Shown: in pieces, positions 43,311 through 52,049 of the stretch
Position numbering within the stretch: the first letter of the stretch is position 1
Layout of the letters: every line of letters begins with the position of its first letter
Source: Limnohabitans sp.
Lineage (GTDB): Bacteria > Pseudomonadota > Gammaproteobacteria > Burkholderiales > Burkholderiaceae_C
Direction of reading: 5' to 3'
NCBI GenBank assembly: GCA_009693505.1
Contig: SHXD01000017.1
Location: forward strand, 1 to 52,959
DNA: 52,959 bases
Program-made: the position numbers and the translations under genes
The notes under the pieces: model-generated
Seen by the model: the letters and a program-made list of their open reading frames with translations, nothing else
What the model was told of the DNA's origin: nothing
Databases searched by the model: none

Positions 43311-44297
43311 TCATTGCGCTTTGATACCGTTGGCCTTGATCAGGCTGCCCCATTTTGTGATTTCAGTGCCCAAATGATCTGAGAGATCTTTGGGGGAACC
43401 GCCGAGAGGGGTGGCACCAATATCTGCCAAGCGTTTTATGAAGGCTGGGTCTTTGAGAATTTTGTTCACTTCTAAATTCATTTTGGCAATGATTTCTGGT
43501 GGCGTGCCTCGAGGTGCCAACAATGCAAACCAAGTAGTCGACTGCAACTTAGGAAAGCCCAATTCAGTGGTAGTGGGCACATCTGGCAAGGCTGGTGAAC
43601 GTGTAGGCGACATGACCGCCAGGGCATTGACCTTGCCTGCTTTAACTTGTGTTGCAATTCCTGGAATTAATTGAAACATCAATTGAATTTCGTTGGAAAG
43701 AAGATTGGTGGTGGCGGTGCCTGGTGCGTTAAATGGCACATGGACCATTTTGGTACCCGTTTCACGCATGAACAATTCGCCAGCCAAGTGCATCGAACTC
43801 CCAATGCCCGTAGATCCAAAATTCAACTTACCCGGATTGGCTTGTGTATAGGCAACAAATTCCTTCACAGTCTTGGGTGGCAAAGTTGAGTTAAGCACCA
43901 AAATGTTAGGCACATCGCAGATGAGTGCAATGGGGTCAAAATCTTTTTGTGGATCGTAGGCAATTTTTTCATAAAGATTAATGTTGACTGCCAATGTGCC
44001 GGCCCAAGAAAACAAAAAGCGATAACCATCAGGCTGGAACTTAGCTGCAGCCGCGGCTCCAATATTGCCATTCGCACCTGGACGATTGTCAATCACAAAG
44101 CTGGTTTTTAAATTGATAGCAAGTTGCTCAGCCAACAATCTAGCAATGGTGTCTCCAGTACCGCCGCCACCAGGCGAAGGTACAGTGAGTTGAATAGGAC
44201 GACCAGCTGTCGGCCAATCGTTGGCGTTGGCAGTTCCCGCTAAAGCAAAACTTAAAAGCAGTGCCAAGGGTTTTAATTTGCGCATTAATTTGTACAT
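43311..44297 (-). CDS. Bug-family (TctC-like) periplasmic receptor
   Basis: 328 aa from the ATG at 44297 (MYKLMRKLKPLALLLSFALAG, signal ends TANA before NDWPTAG); an internal ATG four codons later is possible. The first ligand loop has an extra Gly, PSPGGGGTGDTIARLL; 'DNRPGANGNIGAA' and 'PDGYRFLFSWAG' follow. It is the last gene of an operon with an FMO-like protein and two AhpD-like proteins and probably binds that pathway's substrate. Confidence 0.92.
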   Translation of the reverse strand: MYKLMRKLKPLALLLSFALAGTANANDWPTAGRPIQLTVPSPGGGGTGDTIARLLAEQLAINLKTSFVIDNRPGANGNIGAAAAAKFQPDGYRFLFSWAGTLAVNINLYEKIAYDPQKDFDPIALICDVPNILVLNSTLPPKTVKEFVAYTQANPGKLNFGSTGIGSSMHLAGELFMRETGTKMVHVPFNAPGTATTNLLSNEIQLMFQLIPGIATQVKAGKVNALAVMSPTRSPALPDVPTTTELGFPKLQSTTWFALLAPRGTPPEIIAKMNLEVNKILKDPAFIKRLADIGATPLGGSPKDLSDHLGTEITKWGSLIKANGIKAQ

Positions 44298-44316
44298 AGA
44301 AAAACTCGTCTTAAAG

Positions 44317-44904
44317 TTAAACAGAGGGGAAAATGGGCTCGCCCAAATTGAGCATGAGCCTGTTGGCCCAAGCAAAAATAGCGACTGAATGTATGAGGTC
44401 TAAAATTTCTGAATTCTGAAGACCTGCATCTTTTAATTGTTGAATACTGCTGGCGTTGACATGATCAGGATTGAGTGTCAGCTCAATTGAAAAATCAATA
44501 ATTGCGCGTTCTCGTGCTGATGTGCCAGCGCCATTTGGTTCTTCAAAAACTTGCTCAATCACATCTTGCCTTTTAGCCAATTGCTCAAAGCGTTGCGCAT
44601 GAACTGATGCGCAGTAAACGCACCCATTGATTCGAGACACTACGGTAGAACCAAGCTCACGCTCGGCACGCGACAGACCGCCAGGCGCATACATGATGGC
44701 ATTGAAGGCCAATGATCTTTGGCGCAAAATTTCAGGCTGATGGACTAAAAATAAATAGTAATCAGACTCTTTGGCCTTGGGGTGGCTTTCTTCTAAAACA
44801 GACATTTGTGCAGGTGTTGCCTGCGTTAGTTGCACCACATCAAGCCAAGCTTTCCAGCCCAAGGTGTCGTTGGTAAAACCTTTAATGTGAATGGGCGCAC
44901 TCAT
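44317..44904 (-). CDS. alkylhydroperoxidase (AhpD-like) domain protein, Avi_7169-like
   Basis: 195 aa. The peroxidatic CxxC (C95, C98) and proton-relay His102 are present in INGCVYCASVHAQRFEQL. N-terminal sequence and length fit the peroxidase-related branch that occurs in pairs with Cys-less CMD proteins. Its start overlaps the previous gene's stop by 4 nt (44901-44904), showing translational coupling. It may detoxify peroxides or peroxy-intermediates generated by the FMO-like oxygenase in the operon. Confidence 0.85.
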   Translation of the reverse strand: MSAPIHIKGFTNDTLGWKAWLDVVQLTQATPAQMSVLEESHPKAKESDYYLFLVHQPEILRQRSLAFNAIMYAPGGLSRAERELGSTVVSRINGCVYCASVHAQRFEQLAKRQDVIEQVFEEPNGAGTSARERAIIDFSIELTLNPDHVNASSIQQLKDAGLQNSEILDLIHSVAIFAWANRLMLNLGEPIFPSV

Positions 44905-45416
44905 AACGACAACTCCAATGCTTGCATGGCACGAAGGCCTGCGGCCAAGCGAACTTGGTATGAAACAAAAGAAATGAGTTGCGCCAGTGTCACCACTTCA
45001 GGGGTGCTAAGTCCCGCCTTAGGCAACGCAGACAAGACCATTTTGTCGGCGTTAATTGGCTTGGTAATGAGTGTGTGTGCGAAGTTCAGCATAGCCTCTA
45101 GGCGATCATTTCCAATATGTTGAATTTCGGATTTCTGGATGCAGTTAATGGTTTGCGAATTGGCATCTAATTTAGTCAATCTACTTTCATACTCTGCAGC
45201 TAATTCTGGCGAAGGGGTAAGCAGGCAGGCATAAAGTGCCACATAAAGTCGATCGACTTCACTCAAGCCTGGCAATGCAGGGTCAAACAAACCATCTTCA
45301 CTTCCTTGCGTGGCAGCCACTACTTTTTCTCGCTCTCGCCTTGTGACATAAGTTTGACTTTGGGGTGACAAACCAAGCAATCGATCAAGTGTGTCTGATG
45401 TACTCTGATTCAACAT
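44901..45416 (-). CDS. CMD/AhpD-fold protein without CxxC, Avi_7170-like
   Basis: 171 aa with two-part CMD helices ('SEVDRLYVALYACLLTPSPELAAEYESRL' in pieces and 'AGLSTPEVVTLAQLISFVSYQVRLAAGLRAM' in pieces). The CxxC of the AhpD active site is missing, so it is likely a structural or regulatory partner of the CxxC-bearing protein encoded next, with which it overlaps by 4 nt. Such pairs are known from Agrobacterium (Avi_7169/Avi_7170); the assignment rests on memory of that family pairing. Confidence 0.78.
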   Translation of the reverse strand: MLNQSTSDTLDRLLGLSPQSQTYVTRREREKVVAATQGSEDGLFDPALPGLSEVDRLYVALYACLLTPSPELAAEYESRLTKLDANSQTINCIQKSEIQHIGNDRLEAMLNFAHTLITKPINADKMVLSALPKAGLSTPEVVTLAQLISFVSYQVRLAAGLRAMQALELSL

Positions 45417-45443
45417 TTTGCATCCTTTGGAATAGGGTAATTT

Positions 45444-46883
45444 TTAAGCTTCAGGTGGCAATGCTGGCGTCCATTCATCACCCAACAACTCTGGCTCAGC
45501 ATAAGATTTCATACGCTCAAAATGAGCCTGAATGTCTTCATTGTAAAAATGTGCCGCAATGCTTTTTGCCAGTCGTTTTGCGCCATCACTGATTGCCGGT
45601 ATATCGCCGGAAACAGTACCATGGCTTAAAGTAGCCGGATAGCAGAAACAGTGAATCCGAGACAAACCAGGACATTCACCCGGAATTTTTTCTTGAAATT
45701 CAAAGCCTGCCCCCAAATCTGGCGAGTCAATCATTTCTTGATTGCCAGACTCTGCCGATGTCTGTAGGCGATTTCCCCAAGACAAAACGTGCGGTGCAAT
45801 GGCAGCATATTCTGGTCGATTCCACCAGTCAATTTTGAAACCCGTTGAGAAAATCAGAAAGTCTAATGAAAAAGTGCATCGAGAAGTTTTAACCACAACT
45901 TTTTCATTCACGATTTCTATTTTTTCAAGCGAGCACCCAAGATTAAATTTGGCATTTGAAAATTGAGAAACTCTGAGTGTGCTGCCTCTAGGCGAAGGCA
46001 CTTGTTGCGTACCTAAATAATGCCTGATGCGCCATTTCCATTCGGGGCTTAAATGGGGAAAGCCTTGCACCATACCTGCATTGCCAGCGCCTTTGCCTTT
46101 GTTAATGCGTGGTAAGTCAGTTCGCCGCACAATGAGGTCAACTTGAGTGGCACCCTCTTCCAATGCTGTGGCTGCGCTGTCCATGGCGGAGGCGCCTGCC
46201 CCCACCACACCCACATGCTTGCCACGCAAAGTGCTGTAGTCAAAAGCATCGGAAGAATGTGCCCAATATTTTTGTGGAATAGTGTTTGCAATTTCTGGCA
46301 AATAAGCGCCTCCCAAGCCATCACGCCCAGTGGCCATGATCAAGCGACGCGCAAACACAGTTTCTAGACCATTTGGAGATTGAATGTGCAACTCAACCAA
46401 CTGGTCTGAACGAGGAATGACTTTTTTAACTTCATGCAAATTGAGTACTTGAAGGTTCAAGACTTTTCGATACCAACGCAAATAGTCCATCCACTGGATA
46501 CGAGGAATTTTATCGAGTTGATCCCATGCTTCTAGACCAAACTGGCATTCGTACCATGCGCGAAATGTGAGCGGCGGAAGGCCAAGAGCCGGACCAGTGA
46601 GTTGCTTGGGCGAGCGCAGAGTTTCCATGCGCGCAGTGGTAACCCAAGGGCCTTCAAAGCCCTCTGGCGATTTGTCAAATACAAGTGCTTGCACACCCAT
46701 CATCTGAAGAGCACCGGCCGCCGACAAGCCCGCCATTCCACCACCAATAATGGCCACCTCCAAAACTGGAGAACCATTGTGCGTCCGCTCAATCACCCAG
46801 TGCTTGGCAGGCAACTCAAGCCACGCCAGGTCCTGAAACAAACGCGCTTCTAGCTCGCTCAATTTATCTTCAAAAGGACCCAT
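45444..46883 (-). CDS. FAD/NADPH-dependent monooxygenase (FMO/Baeyer-Villiger-like)
   Basis: 479 aa from ATG 46883. Two Rossmann motifs are visible: GGGMAG (47-52) for FAD in EVAIIGGGMAGLSAAG and GAGASA in GKHVGVVGAGASAMDSAA for NADPH, with 'YWAHSSDAFDYSTLRGKHVG' matching the FMO linker 'H...' before the second site. A C-terminal 'FSTGFKIDWW' (ATG/STG motif) is typical of FMOs. It heads the minus-strand operon with two AhpD-like genes and a Bug receptor. Oxygenation of a heteroatom or ketone is likely; substrate unknown. Confidence 0.85.
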   Translation of the reverse strand: MGPFEDKLSELEARLFQDLAWLELPAKHWVIERTHNGSPVLEVAIIGGGMAGLSAAGALQMMGVQALVFDKSPEGFEGPWVTTARMETLRSPKQLTGPALGLPPLTFRAWYECQFGLEAWDQLDKIPRIQWMDYLRWYRKVLNLQVLNLHEVKKVIPRSDQLVELHIQSPNGLETVFARRLIMATGRDGLGGAYLPEIANTIPQKYWAHSSDAFDYSTLRGKHVGVVGAGASAMDSAATALEEGATQVDLIVRRTDLPRINKGKGAGNAGMVQGFPHLSPEWKWRIRHYLGTQQVPSPRGSTLRVSQFSNAKFNLGCSLEKIEIVNEKVVVKTSRCTFSLDFLIFSTGFKIDWWNRPEYAAIAPHVLSWGNRLQTSAESGNQEMIDSPDLGAGFEFQEKIPGECPGLSRIHCFCYPATLSHGTVSGDIPAISDGAKRLAKSIAAHFYNEDIQAHFERMKSYAEPELLGDEWTPALPPEA

Positions 46884-46982
46884 GAAACCCCACAAAAAAA
46901 TACCACAGTGAAAGAAATGAAATGGCGGTGGCAAAAACCTGTCCGCAGCCTACAAGAATACTACAGTGAGACCCCATTTAAA

Positions 46983-47492
46983 TTACCCTGTGTAGTTGCG
47001 CACTTCAAAGCTTGCTTTCTTCCACGAATAGTTTTCTAGGTCAGCACATGTAAACGGTCCATCGGAAGGTCGCCAATCGGGCTCGCCAAATCTGTCTGCC
47101 CTGTCCATGCGCACTGCCAAATAATGACGTTGCGCCAGATAAGCCAGCACATGGTCTGGACACTGTTGCAGCAAAGTTTCAAAAGGCGCCAACCATTCAC
47201 GAGGGCAATCCTTCACCCGCTCATAAACCAACTTTTCCGTCAGCATCACCCCTTCATCACAACTCTGCTCAAGCAAAACCCAAATGTGATTTTCACCAAT
47301 AAACTCCTCCCACTCGTCTAACAAAGACTCAAAGTCATCATCTTCCTCAGCCATATTTTGCAAATACAAAAGCTCATCCGGCAATTCTTCTGCACAAGCC
47401 GCAGCCGCATAGTGCTGATACTCAGGAAAGCTGGTCAAGCATTCAACGACCCAGGCCTTTTGCTTTGGCGACAACAAATCAAAATCATTCAT
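46983..47492 (-). CDS. hypothetical acidic protein
   Basis: 169 aa, strongly acidic (EEDDDFESLLDEWEEF in the centre) and rich in Trp, Cys and Tyr. No signal peptide, membrane segment or recognisable catalytic motif. The frame, length and composition are typical of a real cytoplasmic protein. It is monocistronic on the minus strand, upstream of the FMO operon (100-nt gap). Function unknown. Confidence 0.65.
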   Translation of the reverse strand: MNDFDLLSPKQKAWVVECLTSFPEYQHYAAAACAEELPDELLYLQNMAEEDDDFESLLDEWEEFIGENHIWVLLEQSCDEGVMLTEKLVYERVKDCPREWLAPFETLLQQCPDHVLAYLAQRHYLAVRMDRADRFGEPDWRPSDGPFTCADLENYSWKKASFEVRNYTG

Positions 47493-47578
47493 AGCACTAG
47501 GTTGTACCCATTACTCATCAGTCCAGCAAGACTGTCATTTGACACAGCGCTAATTTGCGTCAAAGATTGAGCTTCTTT

Positions 47579-47602
47579 AATTAGGGTCAGATCACAATTG
47601 TT
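47579..47602 (+). repeat. solo, diverged end of the palindromic element
   Basis: AATTAGGGTCAGATCACAAT followed by TGTT resembles the element outer end (GGGTCAGAGCAACATTAAT) with several changes. There is no partner arm nearby. It runs directly into the start of the small ORF at 47598, whose TTG lies inside it. Confidence 0.5.
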
Positions 47603-47951
47603 TTTCCTCGACTCAATCGCTCACATCAGTAGCTCACACGCCGATGCCGTGGTGATCGCAGGCTCGCACGGCGGACGCTCTGCGGCCGAATTTGTCATTG
47701 CGCTCAGCCAAAAACCAAGCTGCGTGTTTTTTAACGACGCTGGCGGGGGAAAGGACGACGCAGGCAAAGTGGCACTTAAGATGTTGCAAGCTCACGGTGT
47801 GCCCTGCGCTTGCTATTCGCACTTGTCTGCCAGAATTGGAGATGCGCAAGATGGTTATGACAATGGACTTGTAAGCGGCTTCAACGCATTGGCTAAAGAT
47901 CGAGGTGTTGAATTGAACATGGCAGTGAATGAGGCTGTTAAATTGTGTTAA
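47598..47951 (+). CDS. conserved hypothetical protein, possibly 5'-truncated
   Basis: 117 codons from a TTG that lies inside the solo element end. The body (ADAVVIAGSHGGRSAAEFVI, FNDAGGGKDDAGK, SARIGDAQDGYDNG) looks well conserved and glycine-rich, like a family of uncharacterised proteins with an 'SHGG.SAA' segment, but I cannot name it. There is no ribosome site, and the start may have been lost when the element arrived. It overlaps the thermonuclease gene by 7 nt. Confidence 0.55.
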   Translation: MFFLDSIAHISSSHADAVVIAGSHGGRSAAEFVIALSQKPSCVFFNDAGGGKDDAGKVALKMLQAHGVPCACYSHLSARIGDAQDGYDNGLVSGFNALAKDRGVELNMAVNEAVKLC

Positions 47952-48433
47952 TCAACAATTTACTTGCCACTATTCTTCTGCTGATCAGCTGCAGTCTGCA
48001 TGCCGCCACCCTACAAGGCAAAGTGGTGGGCGTGCCCGATGGCGACACCATTACTGTTTTGGACGACAACAAAACTAAACACAAAATCCGCCTGCAGGGC
48101 ATTGACGCGCCAGAGAAGGCTCAAGCATTTGGGCAGAAGTCAAAGCAGTCTTTGCATCAACTGGTTCACAGTAAACAAGTGACGGTTGAGTACCAGAAGA
48201 AAGACAAATATGGACGAACCTTGGGCAAGGTGTTACACAACGGCACAGACGTTTGTTTAGAGCAAATTAAATTGGGCATGGCTTGGCACTACAAGCAGTA
48301 CAAGTCTGATCAACCCAAAGAAGACCGCGAAACTTATGCGCAGGCTGAAATTGCAGCAAGAACGAAAACCATCGGCATCTGGAAAGACAAAAATCCAATC
48401 CCGCCTTGGGAGTTTAGGAAGCAAAACAAGTAA
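47945..48433 (+). CDS. secreted thermonuclease (SNase-like) protein
   Basis: 162 aa with a GTG start and a hydrophobic N-terminus (LLATILLLISCSLHAA) that could be a signal peptide or, with the LISC box at 13-16, a lipoprotein signal. The SNase active-site residues are in place: D32/D34 in PDGDTITV, R49 and E57 in IRLQGIDAPEK, and R91 in KYGRTLGKV. Cleaves DNA/RNA outside the cytoplasm, calcium-dependent in the family. Overlaps the previous ORF by 7 nt. Confidence 0.88.
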   Translation: MLINNLLATILLLISCSLHAATLQGKVVGVPDGDTITVLDDNKTKHKIRLQGIDAPEKAQAFGQKSKQSLHQLVHSKQVTVEYQKKDKYGRTLGKVLHNGTDVCLEQIKLGMAWHYKQYKSDQPKEDRETYAQAEIAARTKTIGIWKDKNPIPPWEFRKQNK

Positions 48434-48555
48434 TTTTGGGCTTATCGGTGTGAGCCAACTTCACTTAGCTATCCGCAATAAGATTTACCCTAATAAAGTC
48501 GGGCGGCTTTCTCTGTAATATGAAGATTGGTCCACCAATTTCGGATAAAGACACC

Positions 48556-49581
48556 ATGAAACTTCAATTGCGAACAACCGTTGTCACCCCATGCAGAGCC
48601 TTTAGTCTGGCTTTATTCTGTGGACTGCTCAACCTAGGCACAGCGCAATTTGCGCAAGCACAAGATACCAAGCCCCTGACCAACAAAAAATTCCGTTTAG
48701 TGGTTCCTTTTTCTCCTGGTGGCGGCGTAGATGGATTGGCCAGAGCGGTGGCTGAAAACTTAACGCGCAATGCTGGTGCTGCTGTCATTGTTGAAAACAA
48801 ACCCGGTGCAGGCGGTAATATTGCGGCGCTTCAAGTTGCAAAATCACAAGTAACTTCTTTTGGAGAACTTCAGCTCTTAGTCACCAGTGTGAACCACTAT
48901 GCCAACCCGATCATGGTTCGCAACTCAGGATATGACGCCTACAAAGATTTTGTACCAGTCGCCTATTTGTGCACTTTCCCCTATGCCTTTATTGTGCCGG
49001 GCGACAGCAAGTACAACACCCTGCCTGAATTTTTGGCAGCGGCACGCACTTTACCCAGCACGCTCTCCTGGGCCTTTGGGGGCAATGGCAGCTTGGGTCA
49101 TTTCTTAGGCGTGGCCATGGAGCAATCGGCCAAAGTCAAAGGCATCCCCGTGGCTTACAAGGGCGGGCCAGATCTATTGGCGGCACTGGCCAGCAAGCAA
49201 GTCGATATGGCCATCATGTCGGTGCAAAGTTCTACGCCGTTGGTGAAACAAGGTCGCTTAAAGTCACTTGCAGTGGCAGGCCACGTACGCAATAAAGTCA
49301 CACCCGATGTGCCAGGCGTGAACGAGGTATTGCTAAGCTATCCAAACATTGTTGGCTTTGTTGCACTTTACGCCCCAGCCAATACTCCGCCTGCTTTACT
49401 GGCGCAACTTCACGCGGAAATGAACAAGGTGCTGGTGTCTGATGAATACAAGAAACGCCTTGATTCTGATGGTTCAACCGCTTCTATTTTCCCCAACCTG
49501 GAAGCACTCAAAGTCTTCTTCGAAAAAGATGGCCAGCAATGGGAAACATTAACCCGCAGCACAGGTCTAAAGGTTGAATAA
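48556..49581 (+). CDS. Bug-family (TctC-like) periplasmic receptor
   Basis: 341 aa from the ATG at 48556 (an ATG at 48520 is in frame). Signal peptide ends QFAQA before QDTKPLTNKK. Loops PFSPGGGVDGLARAV and 'ENKPGAGGNIAAL' are canonical, but the DGYTL loop is replaced by SQVTSFGELQLLVTS, as also seen in the receptor at 12317. It is followed by MmgE/PrpD and SDR genes on the same strand, suggesting a polycarboxylate or related substrate. Confidence 0.9.
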   Translation: MKLQLRTTVVTPCRAFSLALFCGLLNLGTAQFAQAQDTKPLTNKKFRLVVPFSPGGGVDGLARAVAENLTRNAGAAVIVENKPGAGGNIAALQVAKSQVTSFGELQLLVTSVNHYANPIMVRNSGYDAYKDFVPVAYLCTFPYAFIVPGDSKYNTLPEFLAAARTLPSTLSWAFGGNGSLGHFLGVAMEQSAKVKGIPVAYKGGPDLLAALASKQVDMAIMSVQSSTPLVKQGRLKSLAVAGHVRNKVTPDVPGVNEVLLSYPNIVGFVALYAPANTPPALLAQLHAEMNKVLVSDEYKKRLDSDGSTASIFPNLEALKVFFEKDGQQWETLTRSTGLKVE

Positions 49582-49615
49582 GTTCAATCTAAAAACTCAA
49601 ATTAATTCGTCCAAC

Positions 49616-50971
49616 ATGACTCAAATTACAAATAATCTTTGCGCATTTTTAGACAATGCGCGACATGCTCAATTGGACGATAAGACCATTGAAAAAGCCA
49701 AGCACCACATTGTTGACACCATTGCCGCCATGATTTCTGGCACAGCATTGCATGTGGGTGAAAAAGCATTCAAAGCGCTACCCTCTTTTGAAGGCTTACC
49801 TGAAGCAACTGTATTTGGACAAAGCAAACGCTACCCCGCCTACTGGGCTGCAATGTTCAACGCCATGTTGGCGCACGCAGACGAAACGGACGACTCTCAC
49901 GAAACATCCATTACCCACCCGGGCTGCGGCATTGTGCCCACTGCCATGGCCATGTCGCAAAGAGAAAAGAAAGGAGGCATGGATTTCATTCGTGCTGTCT
50001 GCGCAGGCTACGATGTGGGGCCTCGAATCACTGAAGCGCTTGGCGCTATGGCATTGAACAATGCAGGCACTTCCTCCCATGCAATGGGCGCTATCTTTGG
50101 ATCTGGTGCTTGCGCCAGTGTGCTGGCCAATTTTGACAGCGCACAAGTGCGACGTCTTCTTTCATACCTTGCGCATGAATCCTCTGGCTTGGGCTGTTGG
50201 ATGGCCGAGCACGACCATGTGCAAAAAGCCTATGTCTTTGGCGCAATGGGCGCCAAGAATGCTATTACATCCGTCTTGTTGGTTCAATCAGGCTGGACGG
50301 GTCTTGAAGAAGCTTTGGAAGGCCCACGTACTTTGTTTCAGGCACGTGCCCAGACAGCCAAAGGGCGCAGCATGGAGCCACCATTGGTTTTAGGCCACGA
50401 AATACTGGGCTCTAACATTAAAAAATGGTGTGTGGGCTCGCCGGCTCAAGCGCCCTTAGATTGCTTGCAGGCCTTGCTGCCATCGCTGCCTGCTATGGAT
50501 CAAATTAAATCGATCGCTGTAGAAATTAGATCCGATGAAGCCTTCATCGTAGACAACCGCGACATGCCCAATATTTGTCTGCAACACTTGGTTGCGCTGT
50601 ATCTGGTCGATAGAAAAATAACCTTTGATTCTGTGCATGATCCGAAGCGAATGGCCGATTCAAGCATCAAAGAAATACGCAGCAAAATTAAACTCATTGC
50701 CAGCGCGGCTTTGATGAAGTCAGGTGGTAGGCAGGCCATTGTGAATATTTCTACAAACGATGGCCAAACTTTTCACAAGCATGTTCAACACGTGCGTGGC
50801 ACTTGGGGCGATCCAATGCCTAGGTCTGAGATTCACGAAAAGGCCAAAGATTTGTTGGAGCCTGTCATTGGCGCAGCATCAACCGAGCGATTGTTGGCAT
50901 CTCTTTGGAATCTTGAAAACTTAGACGCAAACGCTTTAGATCAGCTTATCAATTCAGCACAAACCGCATAA
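49616..50971 (+). CDS. MmgE/PrpD family protein
   Basis: 451 aa, all-helical N-terminus with 'KAKHHIVDTIAAMISG' and 'NAMLAHADETDDSHETSITHPG', the latter being the family's conserved active-site region. PrpD dehydrates 2-methylcitrate; other members include cis-aconitate decarboxylase and the immune-responsive gene-1 type. The ATG at 49616 is preferred; a TTG at 49574 overlaps the Bug stop. It lies between a Bug receptor and an SDR gene. Confidence 0.88.
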   Translation: MTQITNNLCAFLDNARHAQLDDKTIEKAKHHIVDTIAAMISGTALHVGEKAFKALPSFEGLPEATVFGQSKRYPAYWAAMFNAMLAHADETDDSHETSITHPGCGIVPTAMAMSQREKKGGMDFIRAVCAGYDVGPRITEALGAMALNNAGTSSHAMGAIFGSGACASVLANFDSAQVRRLLSYLAHESSGLGCWMAEHDHVQKAYVFGAMGAKNAITSVLLVQSGWTGLEEALEGPRTLFQARAQTAKGRSMEPPLVLGHEILGSNIKKWCVGSPAQAPLDCLQALLPSLPAMDQIKSIAVEIRSDEAFIVDNRDMPNICLQHLVALYLVDRKITFDSVHDPKRMADSSIKEIRSKIKLIASAALMKSGGRQAIVNISTNDGQTFHKHVQHVRGTWGDPMPRSEIHEKAKDLLEPVIGAASTERLLASLWNLENLDANALDQLINSAQTA

Positions 50972-51000
50972 CAAGCGCGGTATAGCTTACAAGGACCCAC

Positions 51001-51759
51001 ATGAACGCAATATTGCCACTCAGCGGAAGAACCGCTTTAATCACCGGCGGCACCCGCAACATTGGGAAAGGGGTTGCAATTCACTTAGCCAGATTGGGCG
51101 CCAACGTCTGCATCAACAGCCGACAAAAAGATGCCGATTCAGAAAAAACATTGGCACTCATTGCCGAATTAAATGGAAAAGCTTTTCACTTTCCTGCCAA
51201 TATCGCCGATGAAGACAATGTGAAACAAATGGTGAAACAAACAGTGGCTCAGTTTGGAGGCGTTGATATTTTTGTTCATTCCGCTGGAATAAGAAGAGTC
51301 AACTCACTGTTAGAAACATCTCTCAAGGAGTGGCGCGAGGTGATGGGCACCAATTTGGATGCTGCGTTTCTTTGCAGCAAGGCGGTTGTGCCACATATGA
51401 AACCTAAGATGGGTCGCTTAATTTATGTATCGGGTGTTTCAGCATTCAGAGGCTCGAGCCACAGAGCCCACGTCGTTGCTTCCAAGGCCGGACTTGTTGG
51501 CTTGGCGCGTTCGCTGGCCATTGAATTAGGTGAACAACAAATTACAGTGAACTGCATTGCCCCTGGCCCCATTGACACAGTGCGAGCTCATGAAACGGGC
51601 AATATTCCACACCACCCCTACGGCATGGAAACCATGCTGGGACACAAAGGCGATGCACACGACATTGCAGCCATGGTTGGCTTCTTGGCCTCCGATGAAG
51701 GCAAATTCATTACCGGCCAAGTCATGCATGTCAACGGCGGCATGCACTTTGGTTCTTAA
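51001..51759 (+). CDS. SDR family oxidoreductase lacking the catalytic Tyr
   Basis: 252 aa. The NAD(P) motif TGGTRNIG (15-22), N118, S144 (YVSG) and K162 are present, but the YxxxK Tyr is replaced: residues 157-162 read HVVASK, so position 158 is Val with His157 next to it. The C-terminus 'TGQVMHVNGGMHFG' is FabG-like. It follows the PrpD-like gene by 29 nt. A dehydrogenase with altered acid/base chemistry or a non-catalytic SDR are both possible. Confidence 0.87.
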   Translation: MNAILPLSGRTALITGGTRNIGKGVAIHLARLGANVCINSRQKDADSEKTLALIAELNGKAFHFPANIADEDNVKQMVKQTVAQFGGVDIFVHSAGIRRVNSLLETSLKEWREVMGTNLDAAFLCSKAVVPHMKPKMGRLIYVSGVSAFRGSSHRAHVVASKAGLVGLARSLAIELGEQQITVNCIAPGPIDTVRAHETGNIPHHPYGMETMLGHKGDAHDIAAMVGFLASDEGKFITGQVMHVNGGMHFGS

Positions 51760-51767
51760 AAATTAAA

Positions 51768-51790
51768 TGGGGTCAGATCAACATTAATTT
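51768..51790 (+). repeat. solo end of the palindromic element, AGATCAAC variant
   Basis: TGGGGTCAGATCAACATTAA followed by TTT begins 8 nt after the SDR stop. It has T and A changes (AGATCAAC) that distinguish it from the full copies (AGAGCAAC) and matches the second solo end at 52006. No inner stem follows. Confidence 0.7.
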
Positions 51791-51857
51791 AGGGTAACAA
51801 CTATTGCATTCTGGCCACAAATTCTTAAACTGTCTTCTTCAGTTTAGGAGATGCAAC

Positions 51858-52022
51858 ATGAAGGTTTCACGACGAGTGCTTAGCATTGCATTAGGCATAC
51901 TTAGCACCACCCCTATTTGGGCTCAAAGCAGCCCCTCCTTCCCCAACCGCCCTATCAAAATTGTCTCTTTTGGCACAGCTGGCGGGCCAATTGATACTTT
52001 GGCCAGGTCAGATCAACATTAA
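51858..52022 (+). pseudogene. truncated Bug-family receptor gene
   Basis: From ATG 51858, after TTTAGGAG, the frame encodes a normal Bug N-terminus: signal peptide (VLSIALGILSTTPIWA), then SSPSFPNRPIKIVSFGTAGG, then PIDTLAR. At 52006 the sequence switches to the solo element end and reads SDQH before a TAA at 52020-52022. About 280 residues are missing and do not resume downstream. Confidence 0.85.
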
Positions 52023-52025
52023 TTT
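52006..52025 (+). repeat. solo end of the palindromic element truncating a Bug gene
   Basis: GGTCAGATCAACATTAATTT, a direct repeat of the variant end at 51768-51790. It replaces the Bug reading frame after LAR and is followed 25 nt later by the NTF2-like start codon. Confidence 0.8.
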
Positions 52026-52049
52026 TTCATCAATGAGTCAGTTTTTAAA

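Noticed and set aside
46968..46985. GAGACCCCATTTAAATTA between the FMO and hypothetical genes, like a reversed element end
   Set aside because: Only the short GACCCCATTTAA core matches and the CAGAGCAACATTAAT part is absent, so it was not annotated as a repeat.
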